This document shows positions 1-8,569 of a stretch of DNA of 64,000 bases, in pieces; position 1 is the stretch's first letter, and every line of letters begins with the position of its first letter. Made by a program: the position numbers and the translations under genes. The DNA is from JAFEDN01 sp963697455 (GTDB taxonomy: Bacteria > Pseudomonadota > Gammaproteobacteria > Coxiellales > Coxiellaceae): the NCBI GenBank assembly GCA_963697455.1, contig CAVOOI010000017.1:1-64000 (forward strand). The letters run 5' to 3'. The notes under the pieces are model-generated. The model did not search any database and had not been told where the DNA came from. It saw only the letters and a program-made list of their open reading frames with translations.

Positions 1-89
1 CAATCGCACCAAACTATATCATTGATTCAATTAGAATTATCTGGAAACTATCCTTGTAATGGAAATGGCACAGGGAGTAGTGATGGAAT

Positions 90-1409
90 TAGCAGATACT
101 TTTTGAACATTTGCTATTTTGGAAGATCGCGGAAGAGAATCACAACCTTCTCCATCCTCTCCACGATATCCTGGTGATAGCCATATTAGGAACAATCTGT
201 GGAGTTGATGGCTGAACAGAAAACTGCGAATTTGCGGAAGCGAAATAACATTGGCTAAAACTTTTTTATCCCTGCCTCACGAAATTTTTTCTCACATACA
301 TTTGGTCGGATTTTCCTTATTAGATTCGGATGTATTTGAAGCATGTTTAGCCTGGATTGAATCGCTATCTATCGAATTGCAAAATGAAATTATTTCGATT
401 GATGGAAAAAGTTTGCGCGGTTCTCATGACAAAAAAAAAACAGTCAAAATGCTCCATATGGTTAGCGCCTGGCATCAGAAAAGAAAATTCTATGGGTCAG
501 ATAAAAACCGATGAGAAATCAAATGAAATCACGGCGATTCAAGACTATTGGAATGATTGATGTTTTGGAGCATAGACTATTGATGCGATGGTAATCAACA
601 AGGCACTGCAAAAAAAATCGTGGAGAAGGGAGCGGATCATGTTTTGTCGTTAAAGAAAATCAGCCTACTTATATCAGGAAGTAGATAATATTTTTCTAAC
701 GAGCGAGCACGGAGAAACAAAAAATATAAGAAAATGATTCATAAACAAAAATTAGAAAAAGTGAGCTGTCATGGACGGATGGAAACGAGACCATATAGTC
801 TAATTAAACCTCGCGAACAACACCCATTTAGCCTTCGTTGGCCTATTTAAATGGACTGGAAATGGTCGAGGTTAAGCGAACTGTGAATAATCAAACAGAA
901 TATTCAAAACGATTTTTCTAACGAGCTTAAGGGGATGGGTATGAAGAGTTTTTACTGTCAGAACTGCCAACAGGAGCGCTACCCGAAAAGGAAAATTTAC
1001 GTAGAGCAAAAGGGGGAACATTTACGCTATATTCTCCAGGCTCCTAATGGAGATAAAATTGATTCTATTCTTGATATTGAAATCGCCGATTTTAATAAAA
1101 AAACGGTGATGGAATCAAAACGACGTATTTTGTGGGAAACAGAGAAACGCGGGCATACTCTCAGAGACCAAGACATCATATAGATTTATGCAAGCTGTGC
1201 GCAAACATTGGAACATTGAGATTAATCTGCATTGGTCTTTAGACGTGAGTTTTAAAGAAGATTTAAGTCGAGTACGCATTGGCAACGCATCAGAAAATTT
1301 AGCCATCATCAGGCGGGTTGCCTTAAATTTATTGAAGCAAGAAAAAACCAGTAAAGTAGGCATCAAGCGCGCAGAAAAAGAACCGGATGGGATCATCAAT
1401 ACCTGCTAA
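90..1409 (+). pseudogene. Decayed ISAs1-family transposase
   Basis: Pieces of an ISAs1-type (H-repeat) DDE transposase appear in order but in different frames. An N-terminal stretch in the style of HDILVIAILGTICGVDGW is recovered near 160-220 only by changing frame. It is followed by DSDVFEACLAWIESL and the hallmark DGKSLRGSHDKKK...HMVSAW at about 325-475. The C-terminal NIEINLHWSLDVSFKED...RRVALNLL lies at about 1209-1335. Between the VKRT-like segment (about 860-890) and the HW motif there are roughly 150 extra bases without obvious homology, so the gene carries an insertion as well as several frameshifts and stops. It cannot encode an active enzyme. Terminal inverted repeats were not identified. 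Confidence 0.85.
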
Positions 1410-1627
1410 AGGTATTAATGGCGGATTCTACATTTAAAAATTAAAGTTAAAAAAATTGAATTCGGCTATCTCTTCATGCCTGAGGAATTTCTATGGCTCT
1501 TTTTTCCAAAAAAGAATAATTCTTAAACAACAAAACAGCCAGATTGATAAAAAATTTACTTATAAAGCGAGATGAGATATTCTACTAAAAAAATGAGTAA
1601 TCGCCGATTTTAAGTGCGATTGCCATG

Positions 1628-1774
1628 CGTGTAAGCTGGTTTCAGCCATGTTAACAATTGCCTTTGTTAATGTGGTCAGTACTGGTCGAATGTTTGAAGC
1701 ATTTGACCGGTACGCTATGTATTGTTACTTAAATAAATTTGAAAAGCAATACCGAATTGATAACTGCTTAGAGA
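1628..1774 (+). repeat. Dispersed repeat R1, copy 1
   Basis: About 147 bp that recurs in inverted orientation at 52454-52599 with only scattered mismatches. It contains an imperfect hairpin (GTACTGGTCGAATG paired with CATTTGACCGGTAC). The rest of 1410-1853 holds no credible gene: a 72-codon open frame there (1648-1866) lies largely inside the repeat and has no family features. Because it follows the dead ISAs1 copy it may be an insertion-sequence end or a MITE, which is inference. Confidence 0.75.
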
Positions 1775-1853
1775 CTAGTAGCGCTGTCATTCCCTACTAT
1801 TCATACAATGCCATCATCCCGCGGTCAAACCACGGGATGATAAACTTCTTACT

Positions 1854-2501
1854 TTATTCTTCGTAATTTAAGCGGGCTTGGATTAAGGTACCGCAAATTT
1901 GGATGTCTTCTTTTAAAGGTTCCGCGCGGACACCGTCTAAATCCGGACTTAGGCATTTCAAATAATATTGGCGCGCATCAAGTAACAATTGACGGAAAAC
2001 TGCGCGAGCATGGTCCTTCATTTTCAATAATACATAACTGCGGTCTTTAAATTGGCGGGTTGGGTCAATCACTAACACCGTGCCCTTAGGAAATTGAGGA
2101 CTCATAGAGGAGTCTTCCATGATCAAGGCAAATACATTTTCATTAACCGGTCGCGGCATCAGAATGGGTTCTTGACGAGCCTGCTTACGATTGACATTTT
2201 CAGGCCAATGCACCGCTTCTTCCCAGCTAATCACTGGCACTGTCGCCATATCTTGGCCATGCAAGCCCCAGGTATCATATTGATTCCAAGGTAAAGCCTC
2301 TTCCCCACGTAGCTGCTCGACGGTAATACCGAAAAATTCAGCTAATGGGATTAGCGAAGACTGATGCGGACTGGGTGAGACACCCTCTACAATTCGATGA
2401 ACTGTAGGTTGTTTTAGTCCAATCCTTCTAGCTAACTCCGTGGTACGAATGCCTCTATGGAACATTAAACGCTTTAAAATCTGACTGGTCGTTAGTTTCA
2501 T
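1854..2501 (-). CDS. XRE-HTH / S24 LexA-like repressor
   Basis: 215 residues. The N-terminal helix-turn-helix (about residues 8-60, ELARRIGLKQPTVHRIVEG) is followed by a peptidase-S24 domain (about 105-205) of the lambda CI/LexA fold. The serine region reads MEDSSMSP. Where CI has FKKL with the catalytic lysine, this protein has FRQL, so the Ser-Lys dyad looks incomplete and RecA-stimulated self-cleavage is doubtful. A frame extends 21 codons upstream; ATG at 2501 is preferred because homology starts at MKLTTSQ, although no clear ribosome-binding site is seen. It is divergent from a LuxR-type gene, so the shared 155-bp gap is the likely operator. A prophage-derived or stress regulator is plausible. 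Confidence 0.85.
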   Translation of the reverse strand: MKLTTSQILKRLMFHRGIRTTELARRIGLKQPTVHRIVEGVSPSPHQSSLIPLAEFFGITVEQLRGEEALPWNQYDTWGLHGQDMATVPVISWEEAVHWPENVNRKQARQEPILMPRPVNENVFALIMEDSSMSPQFPKGTVLVIDPTRQFKDRSYVLLKMKDHARAVFRQLLLDARQYYLKCLSPDLDGVRAEPLKEDIQICGTLIQARLNYEE

Positions 2502-2656
2502 ATAATTTATTACTACACTGATAATTGCCCAAAATCCCGGTATTGACCCATTCCCGCTCTGCATTCATTATACAAACCCAGAATAAAATGGATATTTAAA
2601 ACAATACGCAGGTCCCCCAAATGTGTATTGTATCAATCTTGGGAAAGGATAGCAAG

Positions 2657-3064
2657 ATGCATAAAATAAAAAGCACCCTTAGGCCAAAAAGCTATTGGGA
2701 CACCCTCATCAAGGAAGTAACTGCAGGCAATCATCGGCAGCCCCAAGCCTCCTCTCCCACACGGAGGATAGTTCAGTATGAACCACAATATGAACGCCGC
2801 AGCATAAAATATACCCTAGGAGAACCCTTGACCAGTGTTTACTTTACTCAAAGAGAAGCGGAATGCGTCATGCAGATCTTAGATGGTAAAACCATGAACG
2901 AAACGGGTGAAACCTTAAAATTGTCCCCGCGGACAGTTGAATATTACTTAAGCAAAATTAAACGAAAACTTAACTGCCGTAAAAAGCGCGAAATTATTAA
3001 ACTAGTCTCCCAAACTGATTTTGTAAAAAATTTCGCCAAAGATCCCTATAATCAAAAGGAATAA
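2657..3064 (+). CDS. LuxR/GerE-type HTH regulator
   Basis: 135 residues with a C-terminal LuxR-type helix-turn-helix (about residues 70-125): FTQREAECVMQILDGKTMNETGETLKLSPRTVEYYLSKIKRKL. There is no receiver or autoinducer domain in front, so it is an orphan DNA-binding protein, a class common in Legionellales. The start at 2657 is chosen over an in-frame ATG at 2621 because AAAGGA lies about seven bases before it. It is divergent from the S24 repressor and followed 42 bp later by the amidinotransferase-fold gene, which it may control (inference). Confidence 0.85.
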   Translation: MHKIKSTLRPKSYWDTLIKEVTAGNHRQPQASSPTRRIVQYEPQYERRSIKYTLGEPLTSVYFTQREAECVMQILDGKTMNETGETLKLSPRTVEYYLSKIKRKLNCRKKREIIKLVSQTDFVKNFAKDPYNQKE

Positions 3065-3106
3065 CCTCATAGATTATCGGTGGAGAATTTAGCATAATGC
3101 CAGACT

Positions 3107-3943
3107 ATGAAAAAATCAGATAAAACTTCGAAAATTTTAATGTGTCAGCCGCAGTTCTTTTTCGTTTCTTATGAGATTAATCCCTGGATGAATATAAAAC
3201 GCGGCGTCAACACTCAATTAGCCCTGCAACAATGGCAAACTTTATATCAAACTATTCTAGATTGTGGCGCGCAAATTGAATTAGTGCCTCCCGTGGTTGG
3301 TCTGCCCGACTTAGTGTTTACTGCTAATGCAGCCATCCGCGTTGGCCAACAAATTTATTTGTCACGCTTTAGGTTTCCGGAAAGACAACGAGAATTGCCT
3401 GAATTTAAAAACTGGTTTACCCAAAACGAGTATCAAATTGTGGCCGAACCTCCAGAGTTTTTTGACCGGCACGGCCAATACATTGGCCCCTGCTTTGAGG
3501 GGGCCGGAGACGCGCTGTTTTTAGGAAACATTTTATTTGAAGCATACGGTTTCCGTACTGACAAAGAAATTTATCCTCATCTTAACGCCTTATTTAATAT
3601 CGATAAATTTGTATTATGCGAATTAGTTAATCCGTACTTTTATCATTTAGACACCTGCTTTTGCCCGCTCAACGCCACTCAAGCATTGTGGCTGCCAGGC
3701 GCTTTTTCTGAGGATTCTCAGCGGGAGATGCAACAATACGCTGAGCTATTAGCAGTCCCCGAACAGGAAGCACAATTTTTTGCCTGTAATACGGTTATTA
3801 TTCAAAATCACGCCATTATCCCCGAACAATGTCCAGACACCAAAGCAATATTGGAAAAAGCAGGATTTACCGTACACAGTTGCCCAATGACAGAATTTAT
3901 AAAATCAGGCGGGGCGTGCAAATGTTTAACTTTTACACTTTAG
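3107..3943 (+). CDS. Amidinotransferase-fold hydrolase (dimethylargininase-like)
   Basis: 278 residues of the guanidino-group-modifying superfamily (arginine deiminase, DDAH, glycine amidinotransferase). Visible family motifs: LPDLVFTANAA near residue 67, the FEGAGDALFLG acidic motif near 127, a conserved His in FYHLDTCFCPL near 182, and the C-terminal SGGACKCLTF carrying the nucleophilic cysteine. These fit a dimethylarginine/ornithine-forming hydrolase using a Cys-His-Glu triad; the exact substrate cannot be read. No signal peptide, so cytosolic. No strong ribosome-binding site is seen. It ends five bases before the convergent outer-membrane gene. Confidence 0.8.
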   Translation: MKKSDKTSKILMCQPQFFFVSYEINPWMNIKRGVNTQLALQQWQTLYQTILDCGAQIELVPPVVGLPDLVFTANAAIRVGQQIYLSRFRFPERQRELPEFKNWFTQNEYQIVAEPPEFFDRHGQYIGPCFEGAGDALFLGNILFEAYGFRTDKEIYPHLNALFNIDKFVLCELVNPYFYHLDTCFCPLNATQALWLPGAFSEDSQREMQQYAELLAVPEQEAQFFACNTVIIQNHAIIPEQCPDTKAILEKAGFTVHSCPMTEFIKSGGACKCLTFTL

Positions 3944-3948
3944 ACAGA

Positions 3949-4938
3949 TCAGAACCAATGACTACCAAAGTAAAAATTTAATCCGGCTAATAGAGTACTT
4001 ATCTTCGCTTTAGCAGTCGCTTGTGTCGTTACTAGTGAAATAAGGGTGGTATTGGCGGTAATGTCTGGGATTATTCGCCGTGGAATAGTGGCAGTGCCTT
4101 GACCAGTGACCTGAGCGGTAGTGCTGACGCTGCCATAATTAGCGTAGTCATATTCAACATTAAAGGTGACCATATCACGATAAATAAACTGCTCAAATCC
4201 GATCCCTAAAAGTAGAGCAATCTTGTTATCGCTATCGCTAGATGCGCCACTGAATGTACCGGAAGAATCAAATAGGGTGTGGCCAGCACGGTTAGTGACG
4301 GTGGACACAGTAGACACTGAGAAGCTATTACTAATGTTAACATCAGACCAAACAGCGCCTATTTTTCCATATATCATTGACCTAGGTGCTACTAAAATAC
4401 CAGGCTTAAATGCAAGGCCATAGTCATTAGATATTTTTACGGAAGTAGAGGATAAGTAGTTTCCATTAGCTAGAAGACGCGGAGGGACATTTAGCCCATT
4501 GAGTTGCCCAGAGTTATTGGTCGTATCGGTGTGCGAACCCCATTCGCCAAACCCTACGAAACCCGTGTACCAGCGATGATTGTATACTTTACCGATCCCG
4601 GCCTGCACACCATAATACCCATCGTATGAATTCACACTAGTATTATTAGACAACAAAGTGCCGGCTGGCAAAACTGTTAGGTTACGAGTAAAAGGTGGAA
4701 CGTTATTATTAGTTTGGACATTGATAACCACATCTTCAGGCGCCACTACGCTGGTGTTGCCATCGAAATTAACGATATGCAGAGCCCCTGTGCCCCCAAC
4801 AAAAAAACCGCTAAAGTAATCTGGTTCCAGGACAACCATTTCCGGGCCGCCAGCCAACGCTCCCACAGCCGTTAAGCAAGACAACAATGCCGAAGCAAAT
4901 ATTACCTTTTTTTCATATTGGGTCCCTCGGATTATCAT
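3949..4938 (-). CDS. Outer-membrane beta-barrel protein, start disrupted at a poly-A tract
   Basis: About 329 residues: a signal peptide (KKVIFASALLSCLTAVGALAG), alternating beta-barrel strands, and a C-terminal LNFYFGSHWF ending in phenylalanine, as expected for BAM substrates of the Legionella/Coxiella opacity-type porins. The start is odd. A good ribosome-binding site (GAGGGA) sits seven bases before an ATG at 4916 followed by seven A residues, but that ATG reads MKKR-stop. One more A would put it in frame as MKKKVIF. The in-frame ATG at 4938 lies upstream of that ribosome-binding site and adds an acidic, untypical leader. Slippage-dependent expression or an assembly indel are both possible. 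Two tRNA genes lie just upstream. Confidence 0.8.
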   Translation of the reverse strand: MIIRGTQYEKKVIFASALLSCLTAVGALAGGPEMVVLEPDYFSGFFVGGTGALHIVNFDGNTSVVAPEDVVINVQTNNNVPPFTRNLTVLPAGTLLSNNTSVNSYDGYYGVQAGIGKVYNHRWYTGFVGFGEWGSHTDTTNNSGQLNGLNVPPRLLANGNYLSSTSVKISNDYGLAFKPGILVAPRSMIYGKIGAVWSDVNISNSFSVSTVSTVTNRAGHTLFDSSGTFSGASSDSDNKIALLLGIGFEQFIYRDMVTFNVEYDYANYGSVSTTAQVTGQGTATIPRRIIPDITANTTLISLVTTQATAKAKISTLLAGLNFYFGSHWF

Positions 4939-4951
4939 GCGTATCAAAACT

Positions 4952-5024
4952 CGTCCCCAAGGGGATTCGAACCCCTGTTATTGCCGTGAAAGGGCAGTGT
5001 CCTAGGCCTCTAGACGATGGGGAC
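4952..5024 (-). tRNA. tRNA-Glu (TTC)
   Basis: 73-nt cloverleaf: acceptor GTCCCCA pairing with TGGGGAC, anticodon loop CTTTCAC (TTC) and T arm GGTTCGAATCC. Strongly similar to enterobacterial tRNA-Glu. The 3' CCA is not encoded (GAG follows), so it must be added by CCA transferase. It sits 3 bp from tRNA-Ala and is probably cotranscribed with it. Confidence 0.97.
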
Positions 5025-5027
5025 AAT

Positions 5028-5103
<76 letters not shown>

Positions 5104-5142
5104 GCTCAGAGGCCACCATTCTAGGGATCATTGTCTTTGAAG

Positions 5143-6357
5143 TCAAGCAAATACGGCGTGGTCCGCTGAGTAATAGGATATTTGTTTAGCTAAAACTATC
5201 CACAGGAACAGAGCAAAAAACATGGGTATCGATGAGAGCACAGGATTGTGGATGTGATGCCACAATAAACCATCTAAGTCTACTAGTAAATAACCAATAA
5301 TTAGCGGCAGGCGTAATAATCGGAAAGAAGCCTCACGCTCAGCCCGCCGGCAAATGATTAAAATTGGAATTAACAGCAAGATATATTGATGATACCAAGT
5401 GTAAGGCATGATTAGATTAATAGTGATGAGTATTAAGCTAAATTCTAGATCAAATATTTTAGCAAACTCAGCCCGGCGCTTGCAGAATACTAATAGTGTG
5501 GCGAGAGCTAGAATTGCTGTGCTTAACCTCCAAACCCGAATGGATAATTCATCATTACTGATTAACCGCGCAACCAAGCCGCTTAAGGCCTGATTGGAAC
5601 CATTGTTGATAATTTCCTCAAATTGAACCGAGTGCATAGAAGGTGGATTACCAAAATATCGAGCGACGTGAAAAAAATCCAGCCATCCCTGCCAACCGGC
5701 GAAAGGCAAGCTGATAGCAAATAAAATCGCTAAAAAAATCAACACTGCGGCAGCCGCCTTAATTTGCCTGCGCCAGATGAAATAAACCAATAGCGCCACC
5801 GGAATTATTTTTAGCATAATACCTAAAGCTATACCAAAACCAGCGCCAATATAATTGTTTTTGGATAAAGCATAGTAACTGAAGCTTAAAGCGAGTAGCA
5901 AAAAGGCCTCTACTTGTCCAGCGTACAGTGTGTTCTCTACAGGAAGAAATCCAAAAGCGATGATCAGATAAACAGGAAATTGCTTTCCCCCGGTCAGCAA
6001 ATAAACGGCAATAACGATAGCCATCACCGACAAAAAATACCATATCCCTAAAACGAATTTAGCAGGTAAAAAAGTCAATGGTGCAATTAGTTGCGCGGTT
6101 AAGGGTGGGTAATAATATGGGGACACATGCATCAATTCAAGGTAAGGTCTCGTTCCGTGATGAAACCCTAATGCTGCTTTGAAATAAGTATAAAAATCTA
6201 GTCCCCAGTAACTAATCAAGCAATAACCAAAAACAATTAACGCCAATCCAAGCAAGCAATATAAAACCATAGGCCGCTGCAAAATAAGAGTACGCATACG
6301 CATAAAATAAAACGGCAGAGGCGTTCTTGTCAATAATTCAGCAGCAATTCTAAACAT
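5143..6357 (-). CDS. GT87-family membrane glycosyltransferase (DUF2029)
   Basis: 404 residues with about ten hydrophobic helices and the DUF2029/GT87 pattern: an early loop with DFYTYFKAALGF and SPYYYPPLTAQL (about residues 53-87). Relatives transfer sugars from polyprenyl-phosphate carriers at the membrane. The true substrate and acceptor are unknown. It starts 18 bp after the probable real stop of the duplicated membrane protein upstream (see 6376-6600), suggesting one transcript with that gene and dacA. Several downstream ATGs (FMRMRTL) are alternative starts. A role in envelope glycan assembly is inferred from family and from neighbouring dacA. Confidence 0.75.
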   Translation of the reverse strand: MFRIAAELLTRTPLPFYFMRMRTLILQRPMVLYCLLGLALIVFGYCLISYWGLDFYTYFKAALGFHHGTRPYLELMHVSPYYYPPLTAQLIAPLTFLPAKFVLGIWYFLSVMAIVIAVYLLTGGKQFPVYLIIAFGFLPVENTLYAGQVEAFLLLALSFSYYALSKNNYIGAGFGIALGIMLKIIPVALLVYFIWRRQIKAAAAVLIFLAILFAISLPFAGWQGWLDFFHVARYFGNPPSMHSVQFEEIINNGSNQALSGLVARLISNDELSIRVWRLSTAILALATLLVFCKRRAEFAKIFDLEFSLILITINLIMPYTWYHQYILLLIPILIICRRAEREASFRLLRLPLIIGYLLVDLDGLLWHHIHNPVLSSIPMFFALFLWIVLAKQISYYSADHAVFA

Positions 6358-6375
6358 ACATCAGCCTGTGCGCAT

Positions 6376-6600
6376 CTATCTTCCCAAGCTAGGGTTGTGT
6401 AAATTCCGCGAACGCAACGATGATTGTTCAGCGCTGGCTGTTAACTCTCCGCTCTGCTGCCGATCCTTTGCCTCACCATCAAAAATACTCAGTTTATGCG
6501 ACAAATATTTGACTAAGCGCCCTTCAAAAACTCTATCGCGAGTTAGAATTTTTGCAATAACTTTATTAGTCGCAATGCGCCGGTCCGGGTCGTACTAACA
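6376..6600 (-). pseudogene. Out-of-frame C-terminal tail of the duplicated membrane protein
   Basis: In the other minus-strand frame, open to a TAG at 6376-6378, the translation reads RRIATNKVIAKILTRDRVFEGRLVKYLSHKL. This aligns with LIILTRDRGLEMRMIEELGQLL in the first half of the same protein (about residue 298). The frame change lies at about 6580-6603, just after YPGSV. The extended protein would have about 710 residues and would stop 18 bp before the GT87 start codon, instead of leaving a 186-bp gap. A recent frameshift or an assembly indel is therefore likely. Confidence 0.75.
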
Positions 6601-8516
6601 GAACCGGGGTATATTGACAATTTGAGAAGCCAATTTTTAACTTCTACGAGATCATGAATGAGATTAGCACGATCGCCAGCTATAACCACAGGCATTTTTG
6701 GCCACGCGAATGAAATCTGACATTGTAGATCCCTAGGTGGATCAAGCTCTTTTTTTTCAGCTTCTTCAATAAGCTGTTTAAGGATTAGATTACCTTGTCG
6801 CTCGTTCTCAAATCCATAAACAGTTAGGTCTTTCCCGCCTTTCCCGTCTTCTATTACGAACATCAATACTTTATAAATAAAAATTACTGCAATAGCCATC
6901 ATGTTTAGTGGCAGCTGAAAAAACAAAGACATCATCATACTATCTGTAGAAATATTGGATCTATCTGGAGTTATGGAGATGTTCAGAAGAACATTCGACA
7001 AAGTTAAAGAAGGTAATTTGCTTAAACAAACCGTTTTCACCTGTCGCTCTTCTGTGACTAACGCCCTGGCAAAGGCTTCAGCCTCTTGATTAGCTTGCTC
7101 ATGTTCCAGAACCTTCCACTGCAAACAAGTACCTTGCAAGTACTCCCTTTCAACCGGTTCAACTGCGCAAAAACGTTTCAACCAATAATTTGTGGAATTA
7201 TAAAAATTGACAGCTTCCGCTAATTTTTCTTCCCACTCGATTAATCGGTTTTTGCATGGTCGATGGTGTTCTTGAATAAGTTGCAGACTGCTTTCTCCGG
7301 CAATATTATTGACCGCTAAAATTCCATAGGGTAGCCCGCGCTTAAAGCCATCCAGATAATCATCTTGCAAATTTTTTGAATCTTCTTTCATCCTGCCTAA
7401 GGATAGTTCTTTATCCATGAAAAAAAATCCAACAATCAAAACTAATGTTAACCCAGACGCCATCCCAGATAAGCAATTAGAAAGCCGATCCTTAGGTTTT
7501 TGAGGAATTTTAATATCAGTTATGACTTGAATATCCGCAGTTAAATTTTTACTTTCTTTGCCTTCATACTCTAATAATTGACCTAATTCTTCAATCATAC
7601 GCATTTCTAACCCCCGATCACGAGTTAGGATGATTAAATCCATAGGGACCTGAATATTGGTCCCAGGGTATACTCTTTTTTCATTTAAGGCCGCGTGCAG
7701 CGCGTCTAAATTATAACAATTAAACCTATCATCGGATGCAAAACGCACGGGTTTAGTCATTAAAGATTTAGTGATAAAACATTTAAATTCTGCCGGAATA
7801 AGGTGATCAGCTAGGTTTTTCTGGGTTACTTTAGTAACCAGTTCCGCCAATTTTGGATTACCTGCCGGTTGCTCTTCAAAACCAATCACTTTAATTTCTT
7901 TAACCTTCATTTTTAGCAAAGATTGTCCTTTACTGGCTATCCCCCACCAAAAACCTAACTTCATTAATACATCTACCAAAACCCAGACATCAAAATAAAG
8001 GGGAGATGATTGGGCTAAGTTCGATAGTTTTTGAAAATCTGGCTGAACCAGATGTTGCTCAGATAAAAACCGGATACTCAGGTGAGGAGAAGGGTCTCTA
8101 AAACAAATTGCTTTTGCCTCTTTTTCTTTGGCTATAATTGCGGGAATAATCACTTCCTGCATACGTTGTTGAAATTCATTGCCTTCTGGTAATGAAAATA
8201 GATAACGCAAACCATGGGCGTGGCTTATATATTTCTTTTCTAAAATTCTGAAACTATCCTCACAAGCTTGATAATAAGGGTATTTATTTCTGACTTGATC
8301 AAATTGATCAATGGCATATTCACTGGCCTTCTCAATCCCAATCGGCAAGCCATCTTGGAACCCTTGATCGAAGACATTGTGCTGAATTTCCGTAGTCATT
8401 AGTGTAAGCGCTTGATCACGCAACAAAAACCAGCAAGAAGATACCAGCCATAATAATCGCGGCACAGTAATTTTGGGAATATATTGACTAAAATTTTGCC
8501 TTTCGTTACGCGACAT
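6543..8516 (-). CDS. Membrane protein built from two divergent copies of one module
   Basis: 657 residues in the uninterrupted frame; family not recognised. The protein is an internal duplication. DQGFQDGLPIGIEKA near residue 50 matches DGFKRGLPYGILAVN near 388; KVIGFEEQPAGNPKLAELV near 207 matches LTVYGFENERQGNLILKQL near 563; RVYPGTNI near 280 matches SIYPGSV near 634. Spacing is about 340-356 residues throughout. Each half begins with a membrane helix (about 20-38, 357-372) and has a second hydrophobic stretch before its C-terminal domain (about 187-200, 520-540). The second copy is cut short here and its tail continues in another frame. AAAGG lies eight bases before the ATG. Downstream of dacA, upstream of the GT87 gene. 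Function unknown. Confidence 0.8.
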   Translation of the reverse strand: MSRNERQNFSQYIPKITVPRLLWLVSSCWFLLRDQALTLMTTEIQHNVFDQGFQDGLPIGIEKASEYAIDQFDQVRNKYPYYQACEDSFRILEKKYISHAHGLRYLFSLPEGNEFQQRMQEVIIPAIIAKEKEAKAICFRDPSPHLSIRFLSEQHLVQPDFQKLSNLAQSSPLYFDVWVLVDVLMKLGFWWGIASKGQSLLKMKVKEIKVIGFEEQPAGNPKLAELVTKVTQKNLADHLIPAEFKCFITKSLMTKPVRFASDDRFNCYNLDALHAALNEKRVYPGTNIQVPMDLIILTRDRGLEMRMIEELGQLLEYEGKESKNLTADIQVITDIKIPQKPKDRLSNCLSGMASGLTLVLIVGFFFMDKELSLGRMKEDSKNLQDDYLDGFKRGLPYGILAVNNIAGESSLQLIQEHHRPCKNRLIEWEEKLAEAVNFYNSTNYWLKRFCAVEPVEREYLQGTCLQWKVLEHEQANQEAEAFARALVTEERQVKTVCLSKLPSLTLSNVLLNISITPDRSNISTDSMMMSLFFQLPLNMMAIAVIFIYKVLMFVIEDGKGGKDLTVYGFENERQGNLILKQLIEEAEKKELDPPRDLQCQISFAWPKMPVVIAGDRANLIHDLVEVKNWLLKLSIYPGSVSTTRTGALRLIKLLQKF

Positions 8517-8569
8517 AAAATGACCTTTTATACTTAGATCACTTATACTAACATTTGATCATTATTTTA

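Noticed and set aside
1648..1866. 72-codon plus-strand open frame
   Set aside because: Mostly made of repeat R1, with no ribosome-binding site or family features.
6368..6598. 76-codon plus-strand open frame
   Set aside because: It is antisense to the out-of-frame but homologous C-terminal tail of the duplicated membrane protein.
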